NCBI GenBank assembly: GCA_035048495.1
Contig: CM068547.1
Coordinates: 20,219,913 to 20,283,912 of the forward strand
From: Euptelea pleiosperma
Lineage: Eukaryota; Streptophyta; Magnoliopsida; Ranunculales; Eupteleaceae
Direction: 5' to 3'
DNA: 64,000 nucleotides
Shown: positions 20,323 through 32,795 of the stretch, in pieces
Position numbering within the stretch: the first letter of the stretch is position 1
Layout: each line of letters begins with the position of its first letter
Translations under genes and position numbers: made by a program
The notes under the pieces: model-generated
Database searches by the model: none
The model's input: the letters and a program-made list of their open reading frames with translations, nothing else
What the model was told of the DNA's origin: nothing

Positions 20323-21393
20323 TGAAAGTAGGTTTTTTCCGCGTCGTTGGTTACGCAAACCCTAGAATCAACACATTTGTAATTATCCGAGATTTCAATC
20401 CTGCAAAATTGACAGATTTGTATAGGGATTCGTGTCGGATGTCGATCCGCACTCGGGATTAGTCGGATTAACGCGAATAAGAACATAAAATGACAGATAA
20501 TATACAAGAGAAACGTGGAAGGATGAGAATGGCGAGTCGAGATTAAAAACACATCCAAGAGATCCAGAAAATACTAAAATTATCGAAATCAAATTGCATT
20601 AATCAAACTGTTGCTTACATGAAATAAATGACAGAAATAAATAAAGCGGTAAATCTATTCTAGAAAGCATGTAAGAAAGCATGTAAAAAGAGATTTTAGA
20701 GAGAGAGGAAGAAGGTAGAGAGAGATTTTTCACACCTCAGTCGTTTACCGGCCGATAAGGTAGAGGTGAGAGAAAAACTCACCCTCTTGCATTCACCGAA
20801 CGGAGTCAGTGGTGCAAAAAGGCGATCAGCCTGGGGAACTTAAAGAGAGAAAACATGAACTCTAGAGAGATAACATGTTTCTAGAGAGAGAAAGTGGAAG
20901 TAACCTTGGAGAACTCACATTGAGTGCTCGGATCGCCCGGTGAGTGGTTCGGCCCGGTTGATCGACCATGCGATCAAGTGCACATGAGGGTGCGCCATGA
21001 GTAGGGATGCAGCCATGATTGCTATGGAGGATAAGATATTGGCTGGAGTTGCTATGGAGATGATGGATGGTCAACGTGATGGTGCACAGCCAATGGATAG
21101 AGAGCGGTTCCTCTTTGTGGTAGAGGAGATGATCAACGATGCCGTGTAGCAAGTGTTCGAGCCAAAGGATGCACAGGTTGGAGATGCGTTTTAGGTCAAG
21201 GCATGGGTCGAACATGACCTGCAAAGATGAGGACGTGCAGATCTAGAGCTGCAAGTTGTGCACGAGCTGTGTCATCCACCGTTGATGAAGGAGCGAAGGG
21301 CGGTTGTGATGGACAGCAGATCGGTGATGTGAAGTTGCTGCAACCGTGGGCAGCTCCTTGCTGGTTCAAGATGGAGTTGCGGATGGTGTCTGC
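20323..21393 (-). repeat. Solo LTR S, U5-side part
   Basis: Starts with the complement of the U5 end (the CCGCGTCGTTGG block near 20339), followed by the CGGATGTCGATCCG hairpin near 20437 and GA-rich tracts. No coding content. It ends at the E2 target site TCTGC (21389-21393). Confidence 0.85.
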
Positions 21394-22630
21394 TGATATT
21401 CGCTCAAAAGTGCTTATTTTAAGCACTTATCCTGTTAGCGTTATCGCACTCTCCTACGTAAAACTGCTCTAATTATCCACTTTTCTACGTAAGAGTCTAT
21501 CTCATTGCATAAAACACACTTTTCTGGACGAAATGGTATATTTGCATGCATTAAACACATTTTCGGAAGTCTAGATATTAAGCCGTTCTGATAAAGTCTC
21601 ATTACACGCTTCTTCTGTCGCAGGAAACCCCGATGGGACGATTTTCGAGACTTGCGGGCCTAGATCGATCATGAAAGCCCATTATCAAAGCTTAAAGAGC
21701 CAACAGGCTATGACTAGAAGATATGGGCCAAATACGGGTTGAAAAAGAGGATCGAAGAGCTGACCCAAGGAACCACGAGAGCGGGAGAGCTGATAACCAA
21801 GAGAAGGACCAAAGCATTTAAAGCCACATCAAATGATGGCCTGCTCTACTGGCAAAGCTCAAGTGAAGAACAATGGAAAACCAGGGTTCATGACCCTCTG
21901 CCAATACTTTTTCTGATATTTTCTCTCTCATCTCTCCTTATTTTCTCTCTCTTCATTTCTCGGTCCTCGAATCTATTGACTTAACCCCAGACCTCCTGCT
22001 CATTGGCTCTGTCTCATCTCCCTTAGCTTTCTGACCGTTGGATCTTCCATCGGGCCGTTGAATCTCTATAGATCGCCATGTGATCTATCAATTCTATGCA
22101 TCCGACCATCCGATCATGCTACTGATCAGTCAATCATCCATCCTATCAACCACCCGATCTCCAGTGTAAAATATCAGTCCCTAAGGCAGGTTTGATTGTA
22201 GAGTAATGCCTCAGATTATTGATCGTGGCTGAGAGCGTAGAGCTCGATTTCCGAAGAAAGGAAAATACATCTTTCCTTGATGGGTATTTCAAGGGGAAAA
22301 ATGCATTTTTCTCCCCTGGCAACCAAACGCACCCTAACCCACATCCATCGAGCCTAGTGGCCCACTATCCTTCTCACCTACCTTCTGGCCCATGGCCGAT
22401 GCACTCTGGGCCCACGATTTTGAGCATTCCCATTGGCCAACCACTGGCCGACTCGTGGCGTCTTCTCTCGGCCAACCACTGGCCAACACGTGGCATCAGC
22501 TTTTGGCCTGGTGGTCATGGCCAAATAGCCCACGAGCCCAAGCCCGTAACCCACATCACTTTTCAAAAATAAAAATTAAAATAAAAAATAAAAAAAAAAA
22601 AATGAAAAAAAAAAAAAAATTGAATTTTTT

Positions 22631-22698
22631 TAGAAACCGTGAGTTTCTAAGTGTAGAAACCCACGGTTTCTACTTAAGGGGAGGGTTGAAAAACCCTC
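22631..22698 (+). promoter_or_regulatory. E2 LTR promoter-region hairpins
   Basis: A 19-bp inverted repeat (left arm starts TAGAAACCGTGAG at 22631, right arm 22654-22672, one mismatch, 4-nt loop) is followed by ACTTAAGG and then GAGGGTT-GAAA-AACCCTC (22681-22698). The order, large palindrome then small GGGTT stem, mirrors E1 and E4 although the sequence differs. No clear TATA box is visible. Confidence 0.55.
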
Positions 22699-22903
22699 AA
22701 GCTCTCTCTTCCTCCTCCTATTTTTCCTCTTGCTTCCTCTTCTGCTCCGCCCCTTCATCTCCGGCGAGCCACCACCGGACTGGTTCGCCGGCCTCTTCTT
22801 CTTCTTCTTCTTCTTCTTCTTCTTCTTCTTCTTCTTCTTCTTCTTCTTTCCCTCTTCCCCCTCCTCTTCGTCTTCTTCGTCTTCTTCCTATTCTGCATAG
22901 TCG

Positions 22904-23100
22904 CCGGAGTTGCAGGCAGCAACTCCGGTCGTCGTCGTCACCACCACCGCCAGCACGTCCTCTCTTCCCCCCTTCTTCTCCTCTTCTTCCTCCTCTTCCT
23001 TCTTCTTCCTCTTCTCTTTCTTCTGGCTTCTCTTCTTCTTCTTCCTCTTCTCTTCTTCTATTTTTTTTCCTTACCGGAGTTGCAGGTCTGCAACTCCGGT
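22904..23100 (+). repeat. Two GGAGTTGC hairpins in the E2 LTR
   Basis: CCGGAGTTGC (22904-22913) pairs with GCAACTCCGG (22919-22928). ACCGGAGTTGCAG (23073-23085) pairs with its exact inverse (23088-23100) across a 2-nt loop. The stem is the same as in E1 and E4, but the surroundings differ. Confidence 0.8.
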
Positions 23101-24281
23101 GTTCATGGTGTTGACACCAGCAGCACGCTAATCGCTCCTACCGGTCCATCTTTTTCCATTCTCTCTCTTCACGGTGCTTTCCCTTGCACCACCAGCAGCT
23201 ACTACAGCCTCCACTGCCAGCCGGATTGGCTCTTCTCATTTAGGCTCCACCGCCTGCAACTAACGGACTGGTTTTGAGCCAGTCATCACCGGTCAACCGT
23301 TGCTCCAACCACGTCAACACCAGCCTAAAACTAACGGACTGCAAGCTTGCAGTCCGTGCTGCCCATTTCCCCCACCGCATGAGTTGCAGACCATCTCCTT
23401 CGTCGTCATCACCACCACGTCTGCAACTCCGGGCGTACAAGCCACAACAACACCAGCCCATGAGCACCGCCGCCCTCCTTCTTCTTCTCTCTTTTCCGAT
23501 CACCAGCGCACCTCCTGCGCATACCGCCTAGAGCTCCACCACAACTTCACCACCCCTTCCCTTCTCCTTCATCACTTCGTCAATCTACAACACCTATCCA
23601 TCCTTAGAGGAACCCACGAGCTCATCCCTCTAACCGATGCCTTGCAAGCTGGTCTACCTGGGATCGAACATCACCACCGGTACTCTTCTCCACCACATGC
23701 AAATCTTCTCCAAGAATCACAAAGGGTACCAACTCTTGGGCCGAACAACTCCTGTGATGGGTTAGTATGTCAAGGGTAAACCATTCTCTCTCATCTTTCT
23801 CTCTCTCCATGTTCATCTATTTTTCTCCCTCTCTTTCTCTTTTTATCTCTCTATTTCTCTCTCTCTCTCTAGACCTCTCTCTAGGATTAGATTTCTCTCT
23901 TCTTCTACCACTTTCTCTCTCTCTTTAACATTTTTCCAACTTTCTCTCTCTAGTTTCTCTCTCTCAAAACCTCTTTCTCTCTCTACATCCCTCTCTTATT
24001 AAAATGCTTTCTAGTTTAGTTAATTTGTTAGATTTTTGCTGTAAAAGACGATTTTGATTGAATAAAGTTGATTTGAATAAAATTATGTTCCATTCTCTAC
24101 AAAATTCCCGTCATTTTATGTTCATTATCGCGCTAACCCGACTAATCCCGAGTGCGGATCGACATCCGACACGAATCCCTATACAAATCTATCAATTTTG
24201 CAGGATAATCGGATAAAAATTACAAATATGTTGAAGTTAGGGTTTCCGTAACCAACGACGTGGAAAAATCCTACTTTCAAA

Positions 24282-24295
24282 TGGCGCCGCTGCCG
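24282..24295 (+). other. E2 primer binding site
   Basis: TGGCGCCGCTGCCG two bases after the LTR, identical to E1 and E4. Confidence 0.8.
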
Positions 24296-26084
24296 CTCGG
24301 GTGACCGGAAGTGCGAAAAAGGACGTAAAGACGGAATTGGAAAGTTGCTGAAGCGAAAAGCTGCTCAATTTGGACAGCCCGACCTTTTCGGGAAACTTTC
24401 TATTTTTTTTTGTTTTTAGTGATTTTTAGCAGTATTTTAAATTACTATTTTTAATGCCTCGGAAGGCCGAGTGCAATTTGTAATAATTTAGGAATTTTAC
24501 TGCTTTCCAAATAACTGCTAGATCTTGTTCTAGGGTTTTTTAGAAACCCTTGATTAAGTGGAAATTACCAAAAAAATAATAAAATCAAAATTCAAAAAAA
24601 ATTAGGGTTTCATATTCTGCAGATTTTTAGAAATCACCAATCAAGGATTTGCAATTTTTGGAAAGATTCTAAAATCTTGAAACTTTGCTAAATTAGGGTT
24701 TCCCCTCTTAGAAGTTTCCTCTGTAGAAGAATTTCTATCTTTAGAAATCTTCCGAATTTGGAAAAGTCTGCAAAAGGAAACACCCCAAATCTAGCAGAAT
24801 TTCAATTTTGGGAAATTTCCCAAAATTATAAGGGATCTCGCAATCAAATCTTTCTTGGAAGATCTCCACCGTTCGGGAAACTTTCCAATCTAGGTATTTT
24901 CCAATCTGAAAATTCCTAAATTTTAACCCATCTCGAATTTGGAAACTAATTCAAAAACTTGCCTAAATCTAGTGCTTGTTCAGTGAACCCTAAAAAGGCA
25001 AGGATCTTCCAAATAGAATCCCGAATACCTAGACCGTGCGATCTAACTTTTCTGCAGGAACACGATCCAGTGTGGGTAGAGAGCGAAAGCTCAAAGAGGT
25101 GGAGTCGGGCCCAAGCCCATTAGGATACCCCTCTCTAACCCACGGAGGAGACCCCGTGGCGTGGCCCACGGGAGGTAAGTCTCTATCCTCGCCTTGAGTG
25201 CGATACAGAGCATATTGGGTGCATCATTGCCGCTTGTCTATTTGTTTTATAGCAACAACTTATTCGACTTGCGTGGAGTGGCCGTTAATCAATCAACTCT
25301 AAGAGAGCAGACCCAGCTCCAAAATTGAAACTGGTGGGATTTCATCACCCACCTCATCACTCCAGCTGATATTGATCCCCAGGATCCATCTATAATAAAA
25401 AGAATCAAGAAGTAGAGCCAATTAGCTCGGTGTTCGAGGAAAAATCCACACAAAGCGAACCCGCTTAACATCCAATCGAAATAAGACCACGAGCGCGGGT
25501 CCCTGTTGTCTAACACACCCATAAGTCCCTGCTACTCAAGTACACTGAGCTCGACGTGGCATCTTGGACTATTCGGCGGTTAGTTACGTGTGGACTAGGA
25601 ACACGCACCAACCCTAGCTTAACCCGAGGGAACACTCTTCTTATACACTTGACCAATCCGGTTAGTCTGGGACGTACTTAAGTCAGCCATTGTGCCGCAC
25701 GTCTGTCTAGGCTTCGGATTGCCTTGTTGTTAACTAGAGCTAGTACTAAAGGATTCGCTCTGAAGAGTGTAGCCTGGTGAGAACCTCTGAGTGCAAAACA
25801 GTTAGTCCGGCGGTTAAAAGATAAACCAGTGGTCCGCCCACTGTCATAATCTACTCTAACCCCAAAACTAACAAGATAATGCCTAAAATATATCCTGATT
25901 GTTTAGAATAGGATTATCTATGCTTGGTGTGCATCATTTAGAATCACTACTCCAGTGTCTCCTTTTGGCAACTTTTTGCCAAATCTTGGGCTTACTTTTT
26001 CAAGTAGAAGCCCGGTTGGACCTGTCCTAACCTTTTACTGACTCGATCTGAGAGTTAGTCCACCACACCCCTCTATCGCCTCTA
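24296..26084 (+). other. E2 untranslated leader
   Basis: 1.8 kb, closely similar to the E1 leader, including the CTCGG-AAGG-CCGAG hairpin near 24460 and the candidate intron (25175-25252). Near its end the ancestral gag start (ATGCCCGT in E1 and E3) reads AAGCCCGG at about 26008. The old start codon is therefore lost and translation is expected to begin at 26085. Confidence 0.75.
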
Positions 26085-27938
26085 ATGGCAGATGAACGGC
26101 CTCTGTATGAGACCTACTACAATTTCTGTGAGAATCGAGGTGATCACTCTCAACAATGGTATGACAATTCTGCATATCATCATGATACTCCAGTCTCGCA
26201 CACTTCTACAGGGTATGATAATCACCGAGATCCGGAGTACAATTCTGTACTCCAAGAGCTTAAAAATTCAGTCTCTGCCCTTCGTGCCGCGGTCCAGCAA
26301 CCTGTGCACCATTCCCAGTCTGTAGGATATTACCCTCCTATCCAGCAAGATGTCAGTACCTTTCCATCTTCAATGCAGACCTCCTATGACAACACTTATT
26401 ATCCGGATAATAGGAGTCACCATAACTTTGGTTGGGAACAGTCTGCCCTCCCGCAGCAATTGCCGCAGGATAATTATCCTTCCGGGTTCCATAAACCCAA
26501 TGGAGAGTATGACTGGCAATACTCGCAATCCCAGTACCCGTCATATCCACAGAATGACTATTCTGATCAACAGTGGGCCCCTCAGGATTTTCAGAGTCAG
26601 CAACTAGTCCCAGACTCCACTTTGCCTTACAACTTTCATACCCAGTCGGACTACAATCAAGAGTTCGCACCTCAGCTCCCCTTGGCTGAACCACCTCCGT
26701 TGGCTACTAAACCTGGTCTAGAGGACCTTCTCTCTCAGTACATTGCCCAGCAACAACAGTATTTCCAAGGTCTAGAGCACCAACAATAGTTATCTATGGA
26801 GAGCTTGGAGCAACGTCTAGTTCAATTAGAAAATGAGAGAGAGGAAGTCAACTTCACTAGCCCACCAATAGCCTATCTAGAGGAGAGTGACATGGCCACT
26901 GTCTATAATGACGAGTCGTACAATTGGACCAAGTACCAGAATTGCCAGGATGAAATTGAAATTGTACCCACCCCTAGATCGAGCCAGACTATTGAGGAAC
27001 CAGTGTATCCTTATACGGTGCCTTTAAAAGCACCACATCCTGAACCTACCTCAGAGCAACCCATTTCTCAATCTCCCACTGCTGCTTCTAACCTGGACCC
27101 TGAAGTTGATCATCATGACACTGAGTTTTGTCTCGATTGTAGGATCCCTGCTGTCAAAGATCTACCGTTCCTCCCCACCTCCCTTGGATTGTGCAACAAT
27201 TGTGATGAACCCGAGTCTCAATCTTTGGTGCCCTTAACAGCACCAACTTCTGGACTGAGCACAGAGGAACTTAGTCCCATCTCTATCTCTGATAACTCTC
27301 TCTCTGCTCTGAATGCAGACATTCCTACTGATGACCCATGTCTAGAAAATGGGCCTCCCGCTGTCCTGGACCTACCGATCCCCACCGAGGAGGGACATAT
27401 TGAGTGTAGGGATTGGAACATCCCTATCACATTAGGAAACATCGAGAAAGAGGTCAACAGTTTTCACCTGTCACCCTACGTCGATATTATCGATGACCCG
27501 TGTGCCGTAGAGAGTCTAACTCAGGACTCTCCCGAAGATATATTATCCAAGTGTCATGAACACTGTGAGTCTGACTTCATCTCAGAGTCCAACATTTCTG
27601 GTATTACTAATCTGCAGGAGTCTGCTCCATTCAGATATATTCCCGCAAAACTCAATGAGTTTGCGGCTCTGCTAACCACGGTCAGAGAACCCATTACTAC
27701 TCCCTTCTCAGTCTTTACTGAGAAGCTTCTATCCCTCCCCGCTGAACTAAATGTTTTTGCGGGTCTGCTCAGAGAAACCGCTCCTACTCTCCTCTCAATC
27801 TTTACTGAGAAGCTTCGATCCCTCCCAGATCAACTCCGTACTTTTGTCAGTCTGCTCAGAGAGCTCAATGCCCTTCTCTCAATTTACACTGAGAAAGACC
27901 TGTTCTACACAGGTATACCTAGACAAGGGATAGGATAA
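26085..27938 (+). pseudogene. Gag-tail/linker protein of E2, one nonsense codon
   Basis: A homologue of the 617-residue E4 protein, in the same frame and of the same length, but with TAG at 26787-26789 where E4 has a lysine codon (AAG). That splits it into 234 and 380 codons. It starts MADERPL, matching MAVERPL at residue 45 of the E1 Gag, and then jumps to the Gag tail. The Gag core, zinc knuckle, active protease, RT, RNase H and integrase are all missing. Otherwise the frame is open over 1.85 kb with mostly single-base differences from E4, so the stop probably arose late. The element must have depended on other copies for all enzymes. The function of the protein is unknown. Confidence 0.8.
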
Positions 27939-28328
27939 TTGTTTCCGTTCCACCTTAGGTGTCAGGAAGACTGCAGATTCACTCAGTCTCCATGAGTTTT
28001 ATCCTGGTTGGGGGTACTTGATATACCCCCGTCATGTCTGGCTGAAGACGTAAAACTTAGCGCTTTCGGAAAGGCAATTCCGGTATTCCTAGAGTACATG
28101 AGTCTCATGCATTTGTTATTACTGTTATATCTCTGGAAATGCAGGTACATTCATTCTTCCGATCATCAGGTACCACACACTGTCAAGTTTCTACCGACTT
28201 GGTAACATCCTTCCTGAATCTTTGCATCATCATCATTGATTTGTTATCATTTTATGTCCCGGTCATGAGCACCGAGGACGGTGCTGTATTTTGGTTGGGG
28301 GTGGGTATTTACCAAAACTCATGTCTTC

Positions 28329-28366
<38 letters not shown>

Positions 28367-29890
28367 TTTTTGGGGTGATTTCCGATGTTCTCCAAAAGTT
28401 TTCTAGAATTTCAAAAATGTGTCAAATACCCTGACTTTGATTAGCTAAAAAAACCTCCGTTAAGTCAGTATTGAGGATGTCAATTTTTGTTTAAAGTTAG
28501 CGTTGAGTCAATTCAAGCATGACTACAGCAGGTTTGAAAACTCAGAAAAACTCAGATTTGGCACAATTGTACACTATCAACATCAGAGTCATCCTAAGTT
28601 TTGAAACTCTAGAGATCCTGTGAGAATAATTGTGGAGACCTAACCCAGTGAGCTTTCGAACCTTTAATCATTTCGGAGAGTTATACAATAATCCTGAGTC
28701 ACAAGATGACTCACTATTCTTCATGCCCGCAATATTCGTTGAGAGATCTCATTATCTTTTGCTTCGATCATGGAACTCGGAACGACATCAACATTGGATT
28801 ACTACGACAGAACCTTCTCTGTATCCAGTCAAGACAGTATACATGATAGTGCAAACCCTAGAAAATGATTTAGGCCATTTTTCTGAACCATTCAGCCTTT
28901 TTACTCACCTGAATTATACTTCACTAGAAACCCCTTGAACCCTTCTATAAAAGCCTTTTCTTTGTAATCCCATCAACCTAAAATCCAGTATAGCTACGAA
29001 GCATGACTAGCTACCCTTATTTTGAGATGGACAAAAGAATAACTGATATGGGTGTACCGTGAAAAGAAAAGTAAAGAAGAAGAATCAAAAGAAAAGAAAG
29101 TGGTTCAAGCTGAAAACAAAATATGAAAAGAAAGTATGAAGAAGAGCTGAAAAGAAATTGAGCAGTCTCAGAAATATCAAGAAAAAGAGAAAAATACGAA
29201 AAAAGGAAAAAGAACCAGATAATGGTGTTACGTCGCAGGAAAAATTCAAGAAAATGGCAATATCCTCTCAAGATCTTTGAAATCCTGTATTCCTTTATCT
29301 CTCTACACCTGACCTAAGCCTCATTACAACCCAGGAAAGTCCTACTTGATTCTAAGATAGTACGATCATAAAATGTGGAGATTGGAGAAGGAGAAGCTAT
29401 AGAGTTTGATCTGACGTTCTCGAGTGAAGTGGTATTCCAATCATGAGATCTTCTTCTGTTAAAGATGTCCTTCCTTCAAATAAAACATATGTGAGATCTT
29501 TTGCCTCTTTATATTAAATACATCTCCTCACATATAAATTGAGAGAAAAGAAGAAAACCCTTCTTGTGTGATTCTATTCTGAGTGCTAAACATGTGAGAT
29601 TTGAGGTCGAGGCAGAAAAACTTAAAGGTGATCTGGAAATCTTTACTGTCGGATGATGAGAATGTTGAGCACACACACACGCAGAGTCTGACTATTCTGG
29701 GTCATGATTATCAGTCTGTAGTCTTGCCAAGACTCTCCAACTCTTCGCTAGCACGTAATTATTTTTGCATCCATTCAATGATTTGACGAACGGGGTTTTC
29801 CCTGAGCTAATATGAAAAAGTGTGCAGCATGTGCAGAGCCCTTTTAAGCTCATGTATTTCGCACTAATTGCCAAGGATTGGCAATATGCT
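27939..29890 (+). other. E2 non-coding 3' region
   Basis: Same order as E1: GGGGGTA/TACCCCC hairpin (28010-28030), GGTTGGGGG look-alikes (28006 and 28293), an A run at about 28332-28361, a purine-rich remnant (29050-29215) and the block before the polypurine tract. A 102-codon frame at 28630-28938 is broken in E1 and E4, so it is not taken as a gene. Confidence 0.7.
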
Positions 29891-29902
29891 GGTTGGGGGT
29901 TG
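29891..29902 (+). other. E2 polypurine tract
   Basis: GGTTGGGGGTTG directly before the 3' LTR. Confidence 0.8.
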
Positions 29903-32790
29903 TGATATTCGCTCAAAAGTGCTTATTTTAAGCACTTATCCTGTTAGCGTTATCGCACTCTCCTACGTAAAACTGCTCTAATTATCCACTTTTCTACGTA
30001 AGAGTCTATCTCATTGCGTAAAACACACTTTTCTGGACGAAATGGTATATTTGCATGCATTAAACACATTTTCGGAAGTCTAGATATTAAGCCGTTCTGA
30101 TAAAGTCTCATTACACGCTTCTTCTGTCGCAGGAAACCCCGATGGGACGATTTTCGAGACTTGCGGGCCTAGATCGATCATGAAAGCCCATTATCAAAGC
30201 TTAAAGAGCCAACAGGCTATGACTAGAAGATATGGGCCAAATACGGGTTGAAAAAGAGGATCGAAGAGCTGGCCCAAGGAACCACGAGAGCGGGAGAGCT
30301 GATAACCAAGAGAAGGACCAAAGCATTTAAAGCCACATCAAATGATGGCCTGCTCTACTGGCAAAGCTCAAGTGAAGAACAATGGAAAACCAGGGTTCAT
30401 GACCCTCTGCCAATACTTTTTCTGATATTTTCTCTCTCATCTCTCCTTATTTTCTCTCTCTTCATTTCTCGGTCCTCGAATCTATTGACTTAACCCCAGA
30501 CCTCCTGCTCATTGGCTCTGTCTCATCTCCCTTAGCTTTCTGACCGTTGGATCTTCCATCGGGCCGTTGAATCTCTATAGATCGCCATGTGATCTATCAA
30601 TTCTATGCATCCGACCATCCGATCATGCTACTGATCAGTCAATCATCCATCCTATCAACCACCCGATCTCCAGTGTAAAATATCAGTCCCTAAGGCAGGT
30701 TTGATTGTAGAGTAATGCCTCAGATTATTGATCGTGGCTGAGAGCGTAGAGCTCGATTTCCGAAGAAAGGAAAATACATCTTTCCTGATGGGTATTTCAA
30801 GGGGAAAAATGCATTTTTCTCCCCTGGCAACCAAACGCACCCTAACCCACATCCATCGAGCCCAGTGGCCCACTATCCTTCTCACCTACCTTCTGGCCCA
30901 TGGCCGATGCACTCTGGGCCCACGATTTTGAGCATTCCCATTGGCCAACCACTGGCCGACTCGTGGCGTCTTCTCTCGGCCAACCACTGGCCAACACGTG
31001 GCATCAGCTTTTGGCCTGGTGGTCATGGCCAAATAGCCCACGAGCCCAAGCCCGTAACCCACATCACTTTTCAAAAATAAAAATTAAAATAAAAAATAAA
31101 AATAAAAAAATGAAAAAAAAAAAAAAATTGAATTTTTTTAGAAACCGTGAGTTTCTAAGTGTAGAAACCCACGGTTTCTACTTAAGGGGAGGGTTGAAAA
31201 ACCCTCAAGCTCTCTCTTCCTCCTCCTATTTTTCCTCTTGCTTCCTCTTCTGCTCCGCCCCTTCATCTCCGGCGAGCCACCACCGGACTGGTTCGCCGGC
31301 CTCTTCTTCTTCTTCTTCTTCTTCTTCTTCTTCTTCTTCTTCTTCTTCTTCTTCTTCTTTCCCTCTTCCCCCTCCTCTTCGTCTTCTTCGTCTTCTTCCT
31401 ATTCTGCATAGTCGCCGGAGTTGCAGGCAGCAACTCCGGTCGTCGTCGTCACCACCACCGCCAGCACGTCCTCTCTTCCCCCCTTCTTCTCCTCTTCTTC
31501 CTCCTCTTCCTTCTTCTTCCTCTTCTCTTTCTTCTGGCTTCTCTTCTTCTTCTTCCTCTTCTCTTCTTCTATTTTTTTTCCTTACCGGAGTTGCAGGTCT
31601 GCAACTCCGGTGTTCATGGTGTTGACACCAGCAGCACGCTAATCGCTCCTACCGGTCCATCTTTTTCCATTCTCTCTCTTCACGGTGCTTTCCCTTGCAC
31701 CACCAGCAGCTACTACAGCCTCCACTGCCAGCCGGATTGGCTCTTCTCATTTAGGCTCCACCGCCTGCAACTAACGGACTGGTTTTGAGCCAGTCATCAC
31801 CGGTCAACCGTTGCTCCAACCACGTCAACACCAGCCTAAAACTAACGGACTGCAAGCTTGCAGTCCGTGCTGCCCATTTCCCCCACCGCATGAGTTGCAG
31901 ACCATCTCCTTCGTCGTCATCACCACCACGTCTGCAACTCCGGGCGTACAAGCCACAACAACACCAGCCCATGAGCACCGCCGCCCTCCTTCTTCTTCTC
32001 TCTTTTCCGATCACCAGCGCACCTCCTGCGCATACCGCCTAGAGCTCCACCACAACTTCACCACCCCTTCCCTTCTCCTTCATCACTTCGTCAATCTACA
32101 ACACCTATCCATCCTTAGAGGAACCCACGAGCTCATCCCTCTAACCGATGCCTTGCAAGCTGGTCTACCTGGGATCGAACATCACCACCGGTACTCTTCT
32201 CCACCACATGCAAATCTTCTCCAAGAATCACAAAGGGTACCAACTCTTGGGCCGAACAACTCCTGTGATGGGTTAGTATGTCAAGGGTAAACCATTCTCT
32301 CTCATCTTTCTCTCTCTCCATGTTCATCTATTTTTCTCCCTCTCTTTCTCTTTTTATCTCTCTATTTCTCTCTCTCTCTCTAGACCTCTCTCTAGGATTA
32401 GATTTCTCTCTTCTTCTACCACTTTCTCTCTCTCTTTAACATTTTTCCAACTTTCTCTCTCTAGTTTCTCTCTCTCAAAACCTCTTTCTCTCTCTACATC
32501 CCTCTCTTATTAAAATGCTTTCTAGTTTAGTTAATTTGTTAGATTTTTGCTGTAAAAGACGATTTTGATTGAATAAAGTTGATTTGAATAAAATTATGTT
32601 CCATTCTCTACAAAATTCCCGTCATTTTATGTTCATTATCGCGCTAACCCGACTAATCCCGAGTGCGGATCGACATCCGACACGAATCCCTATACAAATC
32701 TATCAATTTTGCAGGATAATCGGATAAAAATTACAAATATGTTGAAGTTAGGGTTTCCGTAACCAACGACGCGGAAAAATCCTACTTTCA
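29903..32790 (+). repeat. E2 3' LTR
   Basis: 2888 bp. Offset to the 5' LTR is 8509 at the start and 8511 at the end (one base lost near 30786, one CTT gained in the microsatellite near 31305-31357). Hairpins are at 31415-31439 and 31584-31611. It ends ...ACTTTCA before the target duplication TCTGC. Confidence 0.92.
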
Positions 32791-32795
32791 TCTGC

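Larger units (their letters stand above)
21394..24279 (+). repeat. E2 5' LTR
   Basis: The distal U3 is like that of E1. The proximal U3 and promoter are unrelated to E1 (GGCCAACCACTGGCC-type repeats near 22434-22496, an A-rich tract 22560-22620, a strong hairpin 22631-22672). A (CTT)n run follows at about 22794-22847, then two GGAGTTGC hairpins. From about 23935 onward the U5 is nearly the same as that of E1. Confidence 0.92.
21394..32790 (+). mobile_element. E2: non-autonomous Athila-type element
   Basis: An 11,397-bp element with LTRs 21394-24279 (2886 bp) and 29903-32790 (2888 bp). The target duplication TCTGC is perfect (21389-21393 and 32791-32795). By eye the LTRs differ at about five bases plus a 1-bp indel and one CTT unit, so it is young but older than E1 and E4. 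The internal region holds a gag-tail-derived frame with one nonsense codon and no pol enzymes. Its LTR promoter type differs from that of E4 although the interiors are close relatives. Confidence 0.92.

Noticed and set aside
22392..23114. 240-codon frame in the E2 LTR with a long serine run
   Set aside because: Driven by the (CTT)n microsatellite; the sequence is unrelated to any protein I know and the microsatellite length already differs between the two LTRs.
28630..28938. 102-codon frame in the E2 3' region as a possible extra or envelope-like gene
   Set aside because: The matching regions of E1 (near 12118) and E4 (near 56110) are broken by substitutions and indels; no signal peptide or membrane segment.
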